Made by a program: the position numbers and the translations under genes. From CAVQYV01 sp963718295 [NCBI: uncultured Methylomirabilota bacterium] (GTDB lineage: Bacteria > Methylomirabilota > Methylomirabilia > CAVQYV01), in the NCBI GenBank assembly GCA_963718295.1, contig CAVQYV010000007.1:1-64000 (forward strand): a stretch of DNA of 64,000 nucleotides, read 5' to 3'. The notes under the pieces were generated by a model. The model saw only the letters and a list, made by a program, of their open reading frames with translations. It did no database searches and had not been told where the DNA came from. Numbering within the stretch: the first letter of the stretch is position 1; every line of letters begins with the position of its first letter. Positions 23,403 through 34,570 of the stretch are shown here, piece by piece.

Positions 23403-25868
23403 TCAGCATCTCGGGTCGTTCGCTCGCAGCCATTTGATCATCGCGACTTTCAGGGCGTCGTTGACCACGAGGCACGAGACCATCGCATAACCGAATACTG
23501 TGAGCGTCTGCCACCAAGGCAATGGCATGAGTCCCGGGAGACCCACGAACGTCAGGACGGTGCCCGTGAGCGCATTCGCCATGAGGGCCCCCAGGAGGGT
23601 CTTACTGGGCATCGTCGCCCAGAACCAGCGGCGCTCCCGCGCGGACACGATGGAAAATGCGGCGAAGTAGAGCAGCGTCAGGAAACTGAAGGTGTAGAGG
23701 GCATTGTTGTTGGTCGCCAAGCCGAAACGCGACCAGCCGACCCGCAATAGGAAAAGAGCCTCCGCGACCATCATAACGCCCAGCACTACGGACACGGTGA
23801 TGAAACCCTCGATGTTCCACGTCTCCGGTTTCTTGGACGGTCGAACATGGTCGGTGGCAAGGGCGATCTTGGCGAAGTCCGTCATGAAGACCAGCAGCAG
23901 CATCGCAAAGGCGGAAACTACGAACTTGCCAGTCACCACGAACGCGATGGCTACGAAGGCAGCCTTCAGGATCGTCCGGCTGATCTTGTTGATGATCCAC
24001 GTCAGAATGCGCTGGTAGATCGTCCGCCCCTGCTCGACCAACGCCACGATGTTCGTGAGCCCTGGCTCGGTCAGGACGACGCTCGCGGCGGCCTTGGCAA
24101 CGTCGGTAGCGGTGCTGACGGCGATGCCCACTTCGGCCTGGCGCAACGCGGGCGCATCGTTGACGCCGTCACCCGTCATGCCGGTTACGTGTCCTGCGGC
24201 CTGCAGGCGCTGCACCACGATGTATTTGTCCTCCGGATACACTTCGGCGAAACCATCGGCGCCTGCCAGCAAGTCAATCGCCTCGTTGCCGGCCTGAGCG
24301 CCAGCGGCTTTCAGGTCCGCCACACGCCGGATATTAGGCAACCCGACTCCGTGCGCGATTTCACTCGCGACCGCCAGCGCGTCGCCCGTGAGCATCTTCA
24401 CCGGAACGCCGAGGTCGTGGAGTGTGGCGATGAGTTGCTTGGCGTCCGGTCGCGGCGGATCATACAACGTCACCAATCCGACCAAGGCGGGAGCGCCCAT
24501 CTCAGGGCCGCGCGCTACCGCCAGAGTCCGATATCCCTTCAGGGCCGATTCGCTGACCCGCGCCTCCAATGCCTCGATCGCCGGGGGCTGAAGTCCGCAG
24601 GCTTGGGCGACGGTTCGCACGGCGCCTTTTATGACGCGCAGGCGCTGCCCGTTCTGTTCGACTATGGCTTCCGTCCGCCGGTTTTTCGCATCAAACGGCG
24701 CGAAGGAGACTGGCGTGGCCGCAGGCACGCCGCCAAAAATGTGCCGCTCTTTCGCCGCGGCGAGGAATGCAAGGTCGATCGGATCCTGGTTGGCTTCTTG
24801 AGACGCCAGTGCGCCGGCGAACAGCACGTCCGCTTCCGTCGCGCGCTCCAGCGGGATCACGCCGGTGACGGCCAATTGATTCATGGTAATCGTGCCCGTC
24901 TTGTCCACGCAGAGCACGTCCATCGTCGCGGCATCCTCCGCGGCGCTGAGGCGCGTGACCAGCACGCCGCGCTTCGCCAGCTCCTTCGCCCCAACGGCCA
25001 TGCTGACCGTGAACATGACGGGGAGGGCGACCGGCACCGCGCTCATCAACAGAACGAGCATGAGCGGAACCATCTCCAGGAGCGGCGCGCCGCGGATCAG
25101 AGACAGCACGATCACCACGCCCAGCAGCGCGCCGACGATGACGAAGAGCCAGCGGACGACCTTGGCCACCACCGCTTCGATGTGAAGCTTCGGACGCGCC
25201 TCCTGCACGAGTTCCGTGGTGCGGCCAAAGTAGGTCTTCGCCCCGGTCAGTATTACGACGCCGTTGCCTTCGCCCTGGCGGACGACGGACCCCGAGGAGA
25301 GCACTTCGCCGGGGACCTTGTCGGCATCCTGTGATTCGCCGGTGAGGGCCGACTGGTCGATGGTCAACGCCCCGGTCAGGAGCTTCACGTCCGCCGGAAT
25401 GATGTCGCCCGGGCGCACGCGGATGATATCGCCCGGGACCAGTTCCCGGGCGGGAATGACCTGCCAGCTCGCCTCGCGCTGGACGCGCGCACTGACCTGC
25501 AACCGCCGCCGCAGCGCTTCCACGACCCCGGCGGCCCGGTGCTCTTGCATAAAGCTCAACACGGCATTGACGACCAGCAGCGCGCTCACCACGGCGAGAT
25601 CCGAATATTTCGTGAGCACGGCCGACAGGACCATGATCAGCTCGAGCATCCACGCCGACATGCCCCAGAATTTCCCGAGGAATTTGAGGACCGGGTGCCT
25701 CTTTTGCTCGGCCACTTCGTTGTAGCCGTGCGCCTTCAGACGGGCCTCCACCTCCGCCAGAGTGAGACCTGTCTCTGGGTTCACACGAAGCGCCGCGAGC
25801 GTTTCGGCAACCGACGCGGAAGCGATGTCGGGTCCCTTCTCATTTGATGGCATCAAGCGCAAGCTCAT
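23403..25868 (-). CDS. Plasma-membrane proton-efflux P-type ATPase (P3A)
   Basis: An 821-residue cation pump. It has an N-terminal cation-ATPase domain, the actuator motif TGES in ALTGESQDADK, the phosphorylated Asp in CVDKTGTITMN, the nucleotide-domain lysine KGAV, MLTGDALAVASEIA, and the hinge MTGDGVNDAPALRQAEVGIA. Ten membrane segments and the short regulatory tail match the fungal/plant-type H+-ATPases found in some prokaryotes. It would export protons at the cost of ATP. I chose ATG 25868 with GAAGGTG upstream. High GC and absence of core neighbours suggest acquisition. Confidence 0.9.
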   Translation of the reverse strand: MSLRLMPSNEKGPDIASASVAETLAALRVNPETGLTLAEVEARLKAHGYNEVAEQKRHPVLKFLGKFWGMSAWMLELIMVLSAVLTKYSDLAVVSALLVVNAVLSFMQEHRAAGVVEALRRRLQVSARVQREASWQVIPARELVPGDIIRVRPGDIIPADVKLLTGALTIDQSALTGESQDADKVPGEVLSSGSVVRQGEGNGVVILTGAKTYFGRTTELVQEARPKLHIEAVVAKVVRWLFVIVGALLGVVIVLSLIRGAPLLEMVPLMLVLLMSAVPVALPVMFTVSMAVGAKELAKRGVLVTRLSAAEDAATMDVLCVDKTGTITMNQLAVTGVIPLERATEADVLFAGALASQEANQDPIDLAFLAAAKERHIFGGVPAATPVSFAPFDAKNRRTEAIVEQNGQRLRVIKGAVRTVAQACGLQPPAIEALEARVSESALKGYRTLAVARGPEMGAPALVGLVTLYDPPRPDAKQLIATLHDLGVPVKMLTGDALAVASEIAHGVGLPNIRRVADLKAAGAQAGNEAIDLLAGADGFAEVYPEDKYIVVQRLQAAGHVTGMTGDGVNDAPALRQAEVGIAVSTATDVAKAAASVVLTEPGLTNIVALVEQGRTIYQRILTWIINKISRTILKAAFVAIAFVVTGKFVVSAFAMLLLVFMTDFAKIALATDHVRPSKKPETWNIEGFITVSVVLGVMMVAEALFLLRVGWSRFGLATNNNALYTFSFLTLLYFAAFSIVSARERRWFWATMPSKTLLGALMANALTGTVLTFVGLPGLMPLPWWQTLTVFGYAMVSCLVVNDALKVAMIKWLRANDPRC

Positions 25869-25938
25869 GCACCTTCGGTAATTGGCGCCGCCCAATGCGA
25901 CGCTTCAGCCGCGCACAGTAGCGCGTCGGCTGGAAGTG

Positions 25939-26467
25939 TTAGGCATCCGTATGCATAAAGGTCCGGGCCAGTGATCGCCTCCAAGAGAACCCGAGCACAA
26001 TCGATAGAGAGACAAAAAAAGCCGCCCCGAGCGCACAGGCAACGCGTGCGCCCTTGGCCAGCCTCAACTGTTCCCTCCCTCGGCGCAGTTGAAGCTCGCC
26101 TGCATCAAGTCGCCTTTCCCCAACGTCAACCTTGCCCTCTCCTTTGGCAACCTGCTTGTCTCCTTCGGCGATCTCGCTTTCCAGCGTCCTTGAAGCCCTT
26201 TCCGCCTTTCAGCAGCTTGTCCGCTAACACCAAGAACGGGTTGTCTTTCGCTTGCTCGTACTCCTTCTTGCCCTCTGACAACTCTCGCTTGCCGGCCTCC
26301 AACTTAGCTTTGCCCTCCTCGAGCGCGGACTGTCCTTTTTCAAGCCGTCTTTGACCATCGGCTATTTGCCTTTCCCCGGCAGTAATCTTCGCAGTGAGAA
26401 ACAGATAGCCGGCCACCGACGCAAGAGCCAATAGAATTATGAAGCATACCGCAAGCACCTTGCCCAT
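25939..26467 (-). CDS. Two-membrane-segment coiled-coil protein (frameshifted)
   Basis: The first frame (ATG 26467) gives an N-terminal membrane segment (VCFIILLALASVAGYLFL) and a coiled coil with GxxxLExG repeats (GQSALEEGKAKLEAGKREL). Near 26175 one base is out of register. The next frame continues the same repeats (IAEGDKQVAKGEGKVDVGE, ERRLDAGELQLRRGREQLR), then a second membrane segment and MHTDA, with a stop at 25939-25941. The intact product is about 175 residues. Function is unknown; it may bridge membrane and periplasm next to the P-type ATPase. Confidence 0.65.
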
Positions 26468-26597
26468 GATGTTTCCCTCTGTGTTTTATGGACCTAACAC
26501 CTCGCATCAGCGGGGCCGCGCCGAGCACTCAGGGAAGCATGAGAAATTCGCTCCGCGGCCTCCGCTGTATGCTTGCTAGGCAACATCGCTCTTATTA

Positions 26598-27911
26598 TCA
26601 ACTGTTATATATGGTCATAAACATCGCTATACACGCGGCAGTCATAATTGCTGCCGTTGCCCATCCGAAATAACGCAGCGGGCGCGAACTGACTCGAATG
26701 CCCATTATTTCCGATTTGCTCGTCAGCAGTACTACTAAGACAATCAAAGGCGGTGCCAGCACCCCATTGAGCACTGCCGAGTAAAAGAGCATCTTCACCG
26801 CGTTGAAGCCTACAAAATCCAACGCCAGACCTAACAGCATCGCAACTGCGATCAATGCGTAAAACTTGCGTGACAATCGTGGTCGGTCTTCCAATGTTCC
26901 GCGCCACGCCGCCGCTTCCGCCACTGCATAAGCAGCAGAGCCTGCCAGGACGGGAACAGCAAGTATCCCCGTCCCGATTAAACCAACTGTGAATAACAGG
27001 TAAGCTCCATTTCCAGCTAAAGGGCGCAACGCTTCAGCCGCTTCCCGCGCCGTTTCGATGTTGGTTTGCCCATGTGCGTGCAACGTTGCCGCAGTAGTCA
27101 GGATGATGAAATACATTACGAGGTTAGAGAAAAACATCCCCGTGAAAACATCCGTTCGAGCTACTCTCAATTCCTCGTCGGTCGCACCTTCACGCTGTTT
27201 CGCTGTGGCTCTCCCTTGCGCCCGTTCGTATTCAACTTCTTGCGATGCTTGCCAGAAGAAAAGATAGGGCGAGATGGTCGTGCCGAGTATGCCCACAAAG
27301 GTCGCAAGAAACGCACTCGACCATTCGACGCGGGGCACAAAGGTTGCGCTTAAGACAGAGTGCCAGTCTGGTCGAGCGAGGAGGGCTGCCGCGATATAAG
27401 CGAAGAGAACCATCGTCAGCCATTTGAAGATGCGAGCGATGTGACGGTATGATGAAAAAAAGAGCAGTGAGATGATCAGTATGGTATAAAGCGGAGTCCA
27501 GTAGTACGATGTAATTCCCGTCATCATTTCGGTCGCTTCAGCCATGCCTCCGAGGTCGGCGCCGATGTTGAAAACGTTAGCCACAATCAAGAGCACGCAC
27601 GCAGACCACAACACCCAACGCGGATAATAGCGTCGCACGACGCCTGCCAGCCCGCGCCCTGCCACCAAACCAAGACGCGCACACATCAACTGTACGGCAG
27701 CCATCAGCGGGAAAGAGAAGAGGGCCGTCCATAAGGGCATATAGCCGAAGGACGCCCCGGTTACCGAATAAGTCGAGATGCCTGAAGGGTCGTCATCGGC
27801 GGCACCGGTAATTAAGCCGGGACCAAGATTGGCAAAGAACCGTCGCACTCTGTCTGTCGAGTGATGCTTGGATTCAGCTTGTCTTTCCATATTGGAGTTA
27901 GTTTTATACAT
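26598..27911 (-). CDS. NRAMP-related divalent metal transporter
   Basis: A 437-residue transporter with about 11 membrane segments. TM1 has ADDDPSGI (canonical DPGN is DPSG), and TM6 reads GTTISPYLFFWQASQE where canonical NRAMPs have MPH. The metal-selecting Met is therefore absent, as in NRAMP-related magnesium or broad-metal transporters. The predicted role is divalent cation uptake, but manganese/iron specificity should not be assumed. ATG 27911 or ATG 27890. It sits between the coiled-coil protein and the efflux operon. Confidence 0.85.
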   Translation of the reverse strand: MYKTNSNMERQAESKHHSTDRVRRFFANLGPGLITGAADDDPSGISTYSVTGASFGYMPLWTALFSFPLMAAVQLMCARLGLVAGRGLAGVVRRYYPRWVLWSACVLLIVANVFNIGADLGGMAEATEMMTGITSYYWTPLYTILIISLLFFSSYRHIARIFKWLTMVLFAYIAAALLARPDWHSVLSATFVPRVEWSSAFLATFVGILGTTISPYLFFWQASQEVEYERAQGRATAKQREGATDEELRVARTDVFTGMFFSNLVMYFIILTTAATLHAHGQTNIETAREAAEALRPLAGNGAYLLFTVGLIGTGILAVPVLAGSAAYAVAEAAAWRGTLEDRPRLSRKFYALIAVAMLLGLALDFVGFNAVKMLFYSAVLNGVLAPPLIVLVVLLTSKSEIMGIRVSSRPLRYFGWATAAIMTAACIAMFMTIYNS

Positions 27912-28015
27912 TCTTTAGGGCCTACTCAAGATCATGTTGCCTAATGCCGAATTGAGCGGAAACCGCAGACGGCGCGCAGAATGAAAAGGCGACCCTCATT
28001 TCTCCTCAAGACTAT

Positions 28016-31000
28016 TTACTTCTGCTTCTTTCGCTGGCTCAAGTAGAAAAGAATGGGCACTGTCATTCGCGAAAGCAATAGGGAGGCCACTTCTCCCGCC
28101 ATTAATGAAATGGCGAGCCCCTGGAAGATAGGATCGAATAGGATGACGCTCGATCCTATAACGACTGCGGCTGCGGTTAACATCATGGGTCTGAAGCGGA
28201 CCGCACCCGCATCGACGACAGCATCTGCCAAGGGCATCCCTTGCCTCAACCGGAGTTCGATGAAGTCGACAAGGATGATCGAATTTCGGACTACGATCCC
28301 CGCTCCGGCGATGAAGCCTATCATTGAGGTTGCGGTAAAAAAGGCGCCCATGAGCCAATGGGCGGGCAAGATGCCCACCAGAGAAAATGGAATGGCCGCC
28401 ATGATCGTGATCGGGGTCTTGAAGGATTGAAACCAACCGACAACCAGAATGTAGATCAGAATCAGGACAGCAGCAAAGGCAAGCCCGAGATCGCGGAAGA
28501 CCTCGTAAGAGATATGCCATTCGCCATCCCACTTCATTGCATATTTGGTTGTGTCAAAGGGCTGATGGGAGACGTACCGCTCCAGGCGGTAACCCCCGGG
28601 CACTCTCAGTTGGTCTAAGGCACGATTCATTTTCATGATCGCATAGAGCGGGCTCTCCTCCCGACCTGCCACATCGGCCGTGACATAGACCACAGGCATC
28701 AGGTTTTTATGGTAGATACTCTTGTCCGCAATCGTTTGTTCGGCTCGAACGAGCTCTGCCAGGGGGACGAGGTTGCCCTGACGGCCCACCAGCTTGACCT
28801 GTTTTAAGCTCTCCACGCTGGAACGTTCCTGTCGGGGTAACCTTAAATTGACAGGGACATCCTCCTTCTCCTGTGGTTGATGCAACAGTCCCACATTCAT
28901 CCCCCCCAAAAGCATCCGGAGCGTGGCGGTCACCTGTTCCGTGGTTATTCCATTGAGCGACGCCTTCTCTTTATCCACGGTGAATTGAAACTTCGGTTGA
29001 TCTGCCTCGACGTACCAATCGACGTCTACAACTCCTTCAGTCTTTTGGAACACTTCACGCACCTGACGGGCTAACTCGACCTGCTCTCTGTAATCGGGTC
29101 CGTAGACCTCGGACACCAGAGTTTGAAGCACAGGAGGGCCCGGGGGCACTTCAGTCACGCTAACGCGGGCGCCATATTTCTTGGCAATTTCCTCAATCCT
29201 GGGCCGCACCCGCTTGGCGATCTCGTGGCTTTGGGCAGACCGCTCCCCCTTGGGGAGCAGATTGACCTGAAGATCTGCAACATTGGGACCTCGCCTCAGG
29301 AAATAATGGCGCACAAGGCCCGTGAAATTGTGGGGTGAGGCTGTGCCGACATACATCTGATAATGGGTCACTTCCGGGACCGTACGAATGTAATCACCAA
29401 TCTCCCGGGTGACGGCCGCCGTCTCCTCCAGCGTGGAGCCCTCGTCCATATCGACAATCACCTGAAACTCGCTCTTGTTATCAAAAGGCAGCATCTTGAC
29501 AATGGTCCGCTTAAAGGGAAAAAGGGAGAGAACTCCCAAAAGCAAGACGAGCACGAGGGCCAGGAACCCATAGCGCCAGAATGGGTTGCGGACAAGGGGG
29601 TTCATAACTCGGCGGTAGAGTCGGGTGGACCAGCCCTCCTCAGCGTGAGCCGCCTCCGTCCTGTGCTTGAGCAATCGCAGGCTGGCCCATGGCGTCACTA
29701 TAAAGGCCACAGCAAGGGAGAAGAGCATGGCGGCAGATGCTCCTACAGGGATGGGTCTCATGTAGGGACCCATGAGACCTCTCACGAATGCCATGGGGAT
29801 GATGGCGGCAATGACGGCAAAGGTCGCAAGGATGGTCGGGTTCCCGACCTCGTTCACCGCTTCGACGGCAACTTCCATGATGGGGCGGCCCACGTTTTCC
29901 GACAGGCGATAATGGCGGACGATGTTCTCCACTACGACGATCGCATCGTCTACCAGGATGCCGATTGAAAAGATCAACGCAAAAAGGGTGACCCGGTTCA
30001 GGGTGTATCCGGAGAAGTAGATGACAGCCAGGGTGAGCGCAAGGGTTACAGGGATGGCGATGGCGACGATGCCGGCCTCCCGCAATCCGAGAGTCAGCCA
30101 GATGAGGATTGATACAGAGACGATCGCGATCATCATATGAAAGAGCAACTCATTCGATTTCTCATTGGCCGTCTCCCCGAAGTTCCGGGTGACCGTCACG
30201 TTTACATCGCCTGGGATCAGCTTTCCTTTGAGCAGATCGACCTTTCGGATCACTTGATCGGCAACCACGATAGCATTCGTTCCCCTTCGTTTCGCGACCG
30301 AGATGGTGACTGCCGGGGAGATCAGATGTTGAGCATTTCTGACTGCGAAAGATGCCTCCTTCCCCTCGTGGAGGACTCCGGGTCCGGCTCCAAAAAAAAC
30401 ATAGTCGTTGGGCTCCTCAGGTCCATCTTCAATCCTTGCGACATCCCGGAGATAGACGGGACGCTGGCTGGAGACACCAACGATTACGTTTCCGACATCT
30501 TCGGCCGTGGCGAGGAATTTACCTGCCTCGACTAGAAACTCTCGGTTATTGGAAGAGAAACTGCCCGACGCCAACTGACGGTTTGACTGCTCGAGCATCT
30601 GGGCAATGAGACCCGGGGCAATGTTTCGGGAGGCCATTTTCATCTCATCCAGCATCACCCGGACCTGACGTCGCTGGCCCCCGATGATATTCACTTCCGA
30701 AACGTCTCTAACCCCTTTGATCTGATCGTGGAGCTCAGACGCGATCCGCCGCAGCATGAAATGATCGTAGCGGTCACTCCACAGGGTAAATGCCAATATG
30801 GGGACATCGTCGATGGAACGTGGCTTAATGAGAGGGTGGCTTGCACCGGGAGGAATAATGTCAAAATTGGAAAACATTTTCTGGTTGAGTCGAACGATGC
30901 TTTTCTCTTCATCCTCTCCCACATAGAACCGGACGATTGCCATAGAAAAGCCATTTGATGAAGTAGAATAGACGTACTCGACCCCTGGAATCTCCCAGAG

Positions 31001-31234
31001 GAGTTTCTCCATGGGCTTCGTGACGCGCTCTTCGACCTCTTTCGCTGAAGCCCCCGGCATTTGCACAAAGATATCGATCATGGGTACGATGATCTGCGGT
31101 TCCTCTTCTCGGGGGAGTAGTAAGACAGCACCGATACCGAGCAATATGGAAGCCGCAATGATCAAAGGCGTCAGCTTCGAATCGATAAAGGCATGAGCAA
31201 TTGTTCCTGCAGGTCCGAAGGTCTTTTTTTTCAT
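28016..31234 (-). CDS. RND-family efflux permease
   Basis: A 1072-residue inner-membrane pump of the AcrB/MexB/CusA superfamily. It starts at a cytoplasmic N terminus with TM1, then [44 protein letters not shown] contains the TM4 DD pair used in proton relay. Two large periplasmic loops and 12 membrane segments match. Substrate (drug or metal) is not clear; the CusA methionines are not evident. It forms one operon with the adaptor and TolC-type genes (gaps 85 and 191 nt). Confidence 0.9.
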   Translation of the reverse strand: MKKKTFGPAGTIAHAFIDSKLTPLIIAASILLGIGAVLLLPREEEPQIIVPMIDIFVQMPGASAKEVEERVTKPMEKLLWEIPGVEYVYSTSSNGFSMAIVRFYVGEDEEKSIVRLNQKMFSNFDIIPPGASHPLIKPRSIDDVPILAFTLWSDRYDHFMLRRIASELHDQIKGVRDVSEVNIIGGQRRQVRVMLDEMKMASRNIAPGLIAQMLEQSNRQLASGSFSSNNREFLVEAGKFLATAEDVGNVIVGVSSQRPVYLRDVARIEDGPEEPNDYVFFGAGPGVLHEGKEASFAVRNAQHLISPAVTISVAKRRGTNAIVVADQVIRKVDLLKGKLIPGDVNVTVTRNFGETANEKSNELLFHMMIAIVSVSILIWLTLGLREAGIVAIAIPVTLALTLAVIYFSGYTLNRVTLFALIFSIGILVDDAIVVVENIVRHYRLSENVGRPIMEVAVEAVNEVGNPTILATFAVIAAIIPMAFVRGLMGPYMRPIPVGASAAMLFSLAVAFIVTPWASLRLLKHRTEAAHAEEGWSTRLYRRVMNPLVRNPFWRYGFLALVLVLLLGVLSLFPFKRTIVKMLPFDNKSEFQVIVDMDEGSTLEETAAVTREIGDYIRTVPEVTHYQMYVGTASPHNFTGLVRHYFLRRGPNVADLQVNLLPKGERSAQSHEIAKRVRPRIEEIAKKYGARVSVTEVPPGPPVLQTLVSEVYGPDYREQVELARQVREVFQKTEGVVDVDWYVEADQPKFQFTVDKEKASLNGITTEQVTATLRMLLGGMNVGLLHQPQEKEDVPVNLRLPRQERSSVESLKQVKLVGRQGNLVPLAELVRAEQTIADKSIYHKNLMPVVYVTADVAGREESPLYAIMKMNRALDQLRVPGGYRLERYVSHQPFDTTKYAMKWDGEWHISYEVFRDLGLAFAAVLILIYILVVGWFQSFKTPITIMAAIPFSLVGILPAHWLMGAFFTATSMIGFIAGAGIVVRNSIILVDFIELRLRQGMPLADAVVDAGAVRFRPMMLTAAAVVIGSSVILFDPIFQGLAISLMAGEVASLLLSRMTVPILFYLSQRKKQK

Positions 31235-31319
31235 AGCTCCCCACTCAAGCTAAGCCATGAGAACCGATTGAGATCAAAAGGGCGGCAAGCAGAAGGTGAT
31301 CCCTCGCCCGCATCGCTAT

Positions 31320-32525
31320 TCACTGAACGTTCGCGACACGGGCTCCCTCCATGATGGAAGCGACATCTTCGACGATGATTTTTTCTCCGACATTGAGCCC
31401 TGACAGCATTTCCACACTATCTCCATAGGCCATTCCAGTCTTGACCAATCGTAACCGCGCATTGGAAGACGGATCCACCACATAAACCCCAATCAGTTCT
31501 CCTCGCTGGAGAATTGCCTTTTGGGGAATCAGGATCGACTGCCTCTGGCCGATGGGGAAACGGGCCCTACCATAGAGCCCTGAACGGAGGGGAGGCTGAA
31601 TACCCCTGGGAAGATCGATCTTGACTACAAACGTTCGACTGGCCGTATCGAGGGTGGGAACCACTTCGTTGACCCGGCAATCGAGTTGCTTCGAGCCGAG
31701 CACATCCAGGTCGATTCGGACAGAATCTCCCAGACGAACCTTCCCGATTTGAGACTCCTCGACACCGGCTTCAAACCGGTACTGGGAATCGTTTTCAATG
31801 GTGAGAATAGGCACACCTGGTGCTGCCAGGGTTCCAATCTCGGCTTGTTTCGCCGTCACCACGCCGCTGAGCGGTGAGGTAATTCGCCCGTAGCCCACAT
31901 AGACCGCTGCACGCTCGACCTCTGCCTTTGCCTGGTTGATCCTTGCCAGAACCTGTTCTTTTCTCGCCCTTATGGACTGGACCATTCGGCCGGCGCGGTC
32001 GGCCTCGGCCTCGGTTGCCTTCTTCTTGGCCAGGACCTCGTCGAATTCCTGCTCGCTTACCGACCGGCGTTCCTGGAGAACCTGATAACGGTTAAAGGTC
32101 TGCTCCGCAAGGCTCTTGTTGGCGTCTGCGGCCTCTCTGGCTGATTCCGCAGCACGTATCTCCTGTTTCGCTTCCTCTAAGGCCTTTTGTCCTTCCTGGA
32201 GTCCTGCCTGAGCCTTTTCCATCTGGGCCATTGTATCCCTGTTATCAATTTCAATCAGCAACTGCCCGATCCGCACCCGGTCGCCTTCCCTTACGTGAAT
32301 TTTCATAATATTCCCTACGATCTTGGATGAGAGGACGCTTGTCATCTTCGACCGCACGGTTCCTACGGCTTCATATACATTCGGCACGGTAGACAGGGCC
32401 ACAGTTTCCACTTTGGCCTTAATGGCAGGAGGCTTTGTCTCAGGGGGTGCCTTCTCCTTCTGTTCGCAGGAGGTTCCAAACGCCAGTAGCGAAACAATTG
32501 CAGTGATGGCTATCCGTCTTTTCAT
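31320..32525 (-). CDS. RND efflux periplasmic adaptor (MFP) lipoprotein
   Basis: A 401-residue membrane fusion protein with lipobox LLAFGTSC. A barrel-sandwich/lipoyl domain (VGTVRSKMTSVLSSKIVG, KIHVREGDRVRIGQLLIEID) surrounds a long coiled-coil hairpin (about residues 105-205), followed by a beta-barrel and a membrane-proximal domain. It couples the RND pump to the outer-membrane channel. Order in the operon is TolC, MFP, RND. Confidence 0.9.
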   Translation of the reverse strand: MKRRIAITAIVSLLAFGTSCEQKEKAPPETKPPAIKAKVETVALSTVPNVYEAVGTVRSKMTSVLSSKIVGNIMKIHVREGDRVRIGQLLIEIDNRDTMAQMEKAQAGLQEGQKALEEAKQEIRAAESAREAADANKSLAEQTFNRYQVLQERRSVSEQEFDEVLAKKKATEAEADRAGRMVQSIRARKEQVLARINQAKAEVERAAVYVGYGRITSPLSGVVTAKQAEIGTLAAPGVPILTIENDSQYRFEAGVEESQIGKVRLGDSVRIDLDVLGSKQLDCRVNEVVPTLDTASRTFVVKIDLPRGIQPPLRSGLYGRARFPIGQRQSILIPQKAILQRGELIGVYVVDPSSNARLRLVKTGMAYGDSVEMLSGLNVGEKIIVEDVASIMEGARVANVQ

Positions 32526-32716
32526 AACCCCCTCGTCACTCTCGACCTTTGAATGGAGATTGAAATCCAGAATTGAAAATGCATAGCGGGTGCATTCCTC
32601 GCAGCTCTGCTACGGGGTTAGCGAGCCAACAACAGATAGAAAGAAGACCCCCTTCGCATTCCAAGATTGCTCGCAGCTTGCTGCGGGCAGCTTTCAGGAC
32701 ACCACAACACAGCCTC

Positions 32717-34108
32717 TCATGAAACAAACGGCTGGACATCGACCAGTCTTCCTGTGGCCAGCAGGACATGGGCGTAGCCAACGTAGTGCTCGTAACGGGC
32801 CCCAAGCAGATTCATCCGTGCCCTGATCAAGGCAGTTTCAGCCCTCAGTACCTCAGTAATGGTTGTCAATCCTTCACGATAACGGTCCTCGACAATCCGC
32901 AATGCCTCCTCCGCCTGGGTGATTGCACGGGCCGCGACCCCCCGTCGATCGCGGGCCGAGATGTATTGATAATAGGCACGAGTGACCTCAAGGCGGATCT
33001 GATTCGATAGATCCTCCTTCTCTGCTGTGGCCATATTCTCTTCAGCCATAGCTCGGGCAAGTCTGGCCCTTCGGCCCGGGTCGAAGAGGTTCATGCTCAG
33101 ACTCGCTCCAAAAGCGTAGTCTGAACTTCCGCTCGTTAGATCCTTTCCGCTGACACCATAATTCGCAAAGGCGTCGAACCTGGGGAGATACCGCGCCCGT
33201 GCTCCCTTCACGCCCTCCTGGTTTGATTGGACAGTAAAACCGGCATGGATATAATCGGGTCTATGCTTCAGGGCGAGGCGGATCAGTTCCTCCTGATCCT
33301 GAGTGACCTCGAAGGTCTTGTCCACGAGCTCTCCCACTACGTTCTGTGGGGCATTTGACGATATGCCCAAAGCAGTGTTGAGGGCCCCGTTGGCGCTGGC
33401 CAGATCGCCCTCCGCCTGAATGAGCTGCTGGCGAAATTCCGCCAGCTGAACTTCTGCCGCCAGAAGATCGGACTGGACCGCAAGTCCTGCTTGAAATCGG
33501 TCGCGGGTTTGTTTAACAACCGCCTCTCCCATCTTCACAGCTTCCTTGGCCACTCCCTCTCCGGCTTGTGCCACCAACACTCCATAGTAAGCCCGGATGG
33601 TATCAAAGCGAAGCTGTTGTTGGACGGCTTCCTTCTGAATGTCTGCCTGCCGTTGTCCAATGCGGGCTTGGGCCACGCGAGTAGGTGTCTGCCACTGGTC
33701 AAACAAGGGTTGTTGGAGGAACACTTGGGTTCTGAAATTGCTCAGCGGGTCGGGGTTATTCAACGAATTGATCTGAAAATTCTGCAGTCCGAATCGTCCT
33801 TGCTCCAACAGCGAACCGAAGACAAAGACAGGGTTGTTGCTCCTTGTAAATATCTCGTTGAACTGCAAGAGAGGAAACAAGCCCGCGCGAGCCTCTCGCA
33901 ACTGAGCATCTGCTATTTTACGGCCTGAGAGGGTCGCACGAATGACAGGGTTGTTCTCAAAAGCCTTGTCGACGGCCAAGGACAGTGTCAACATTTCTGT
34001 TTCTTCCGCTTTGGCTATGAGGACAAGAAATGGGTTTCCGCCTGTCTGAAAACAGAAAACAGCAATAATGACAAAAAGGACCTTAAGGATGAAACAATGT
34101 CTCCTCAT
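32717..34108 (-). CDS. TolC-family outer-membrane efflux channel
   Basis: A 463-residue protein with an N-terminal signal peptide and two OEP domains; the repeats ending in NNPVIRATLSG, AGLAVQSDLLAAEVQLAEF and REGLTTITEVLRAETALIRARM are the TolC structural-repeat signatures. First gene of the efflux operon. Upstream (34109-34570) lies a 460-base stretch with a 9-bp palindrome. Confidence 0.9.
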   Translation of the reverse strand: MRRHCFILKVLFVIIAVFCFQTGGNPFLVLIAKAEETEMLTLSLAVDKAFENNPVIRATLSGRKIADAQLREARAGLFPLLQFNEIFTRSNNPVFVFGSLLEQGRFGLQNFQINSLNNPDPLSNFRTQVFLQQPLFDQWQTPTRVAQARIGQRQADIQKEAVQQQLRFDTIRAYYGVLVAQAGEGVAKEAVKMGEAVVKQTRDRFQAGLAVQSDLLAAEVQLAEFRQQLIQAEGDLASANGALNTALGISSNAPQNVVGELVDKTFEVTQDQEELIRLALKHRPDYIHAGFTVQSNQEGVKGARARYLPRFDAFANYGVSGKDLTSGSSDYAFGASLSMNLFDPGRRARLARAMAEENMATAEKEDLSNQIRLEVTRAYYQYISARDRRGVAARAITQAEEALRIVEDRYREGLTTITEVLRAETALIRARMNLLGARYEHYVGYAHVLLATGRLVDVQPFVS

Positions 34109-34570
34109 CTTGTTCCCCCTTCTGGTGTTTCAGAGTTCGATGGGGCATTTTAGCAAAAACCACACGCCTGGAAAATACAAATTGTCAAAAGGGGATCCGC
34201 GTTTGGTCCTTACTTTTGATATTGCTGCAACCTTAGACTGTTCAGCCTTCAGCGTTCAGCATGCGCGGTCACTGACCGCGCGCAGTGATTCTATCTCCCT
34301 TCATCCCAACGCAATGCTTGCCGATGGTCTTCCCGTATAGTTCCTCTTTCCTTCGTAATGGGGCATTCGGTTTCGTAGCTTTTAGGCAGGAGGCGGCACA
34401 GATAGGCACCTTATGTCCATTCCCTCAAGGATTAAGGTTGACTCTGTGTTTGCGCAGGGAAATGGAAAAAGGGAATGAAGCAGCCGGAAGCCGCCCTGAT
34501 GAAGGAGTTGGATGTGTCAAAGATCAAATACAGGTAGGGAGGACAAAATGGGGAGCTACCCTCAAAAAGC
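34109..34570. other. Intergenic stretch upstream of the TolC gene and IS256
   Basis: No gene is supported here. It contains a near-perfect palindrome GCGCGGTCACTGACCGCGC at 34263-34281 (9-bp arms, 1-base centre), which could be a regulator site for the efflux operon, although it lies about 155 bases from the TolC start. The rest is featureless until the IS left end at 34571. Confidence 0.5.

Noticed and set aside
23847-25334. Plus-strand open frame of 495 codons
   Set aside because: It is antisense to the P-type ATPase and is an effect of high GC content.
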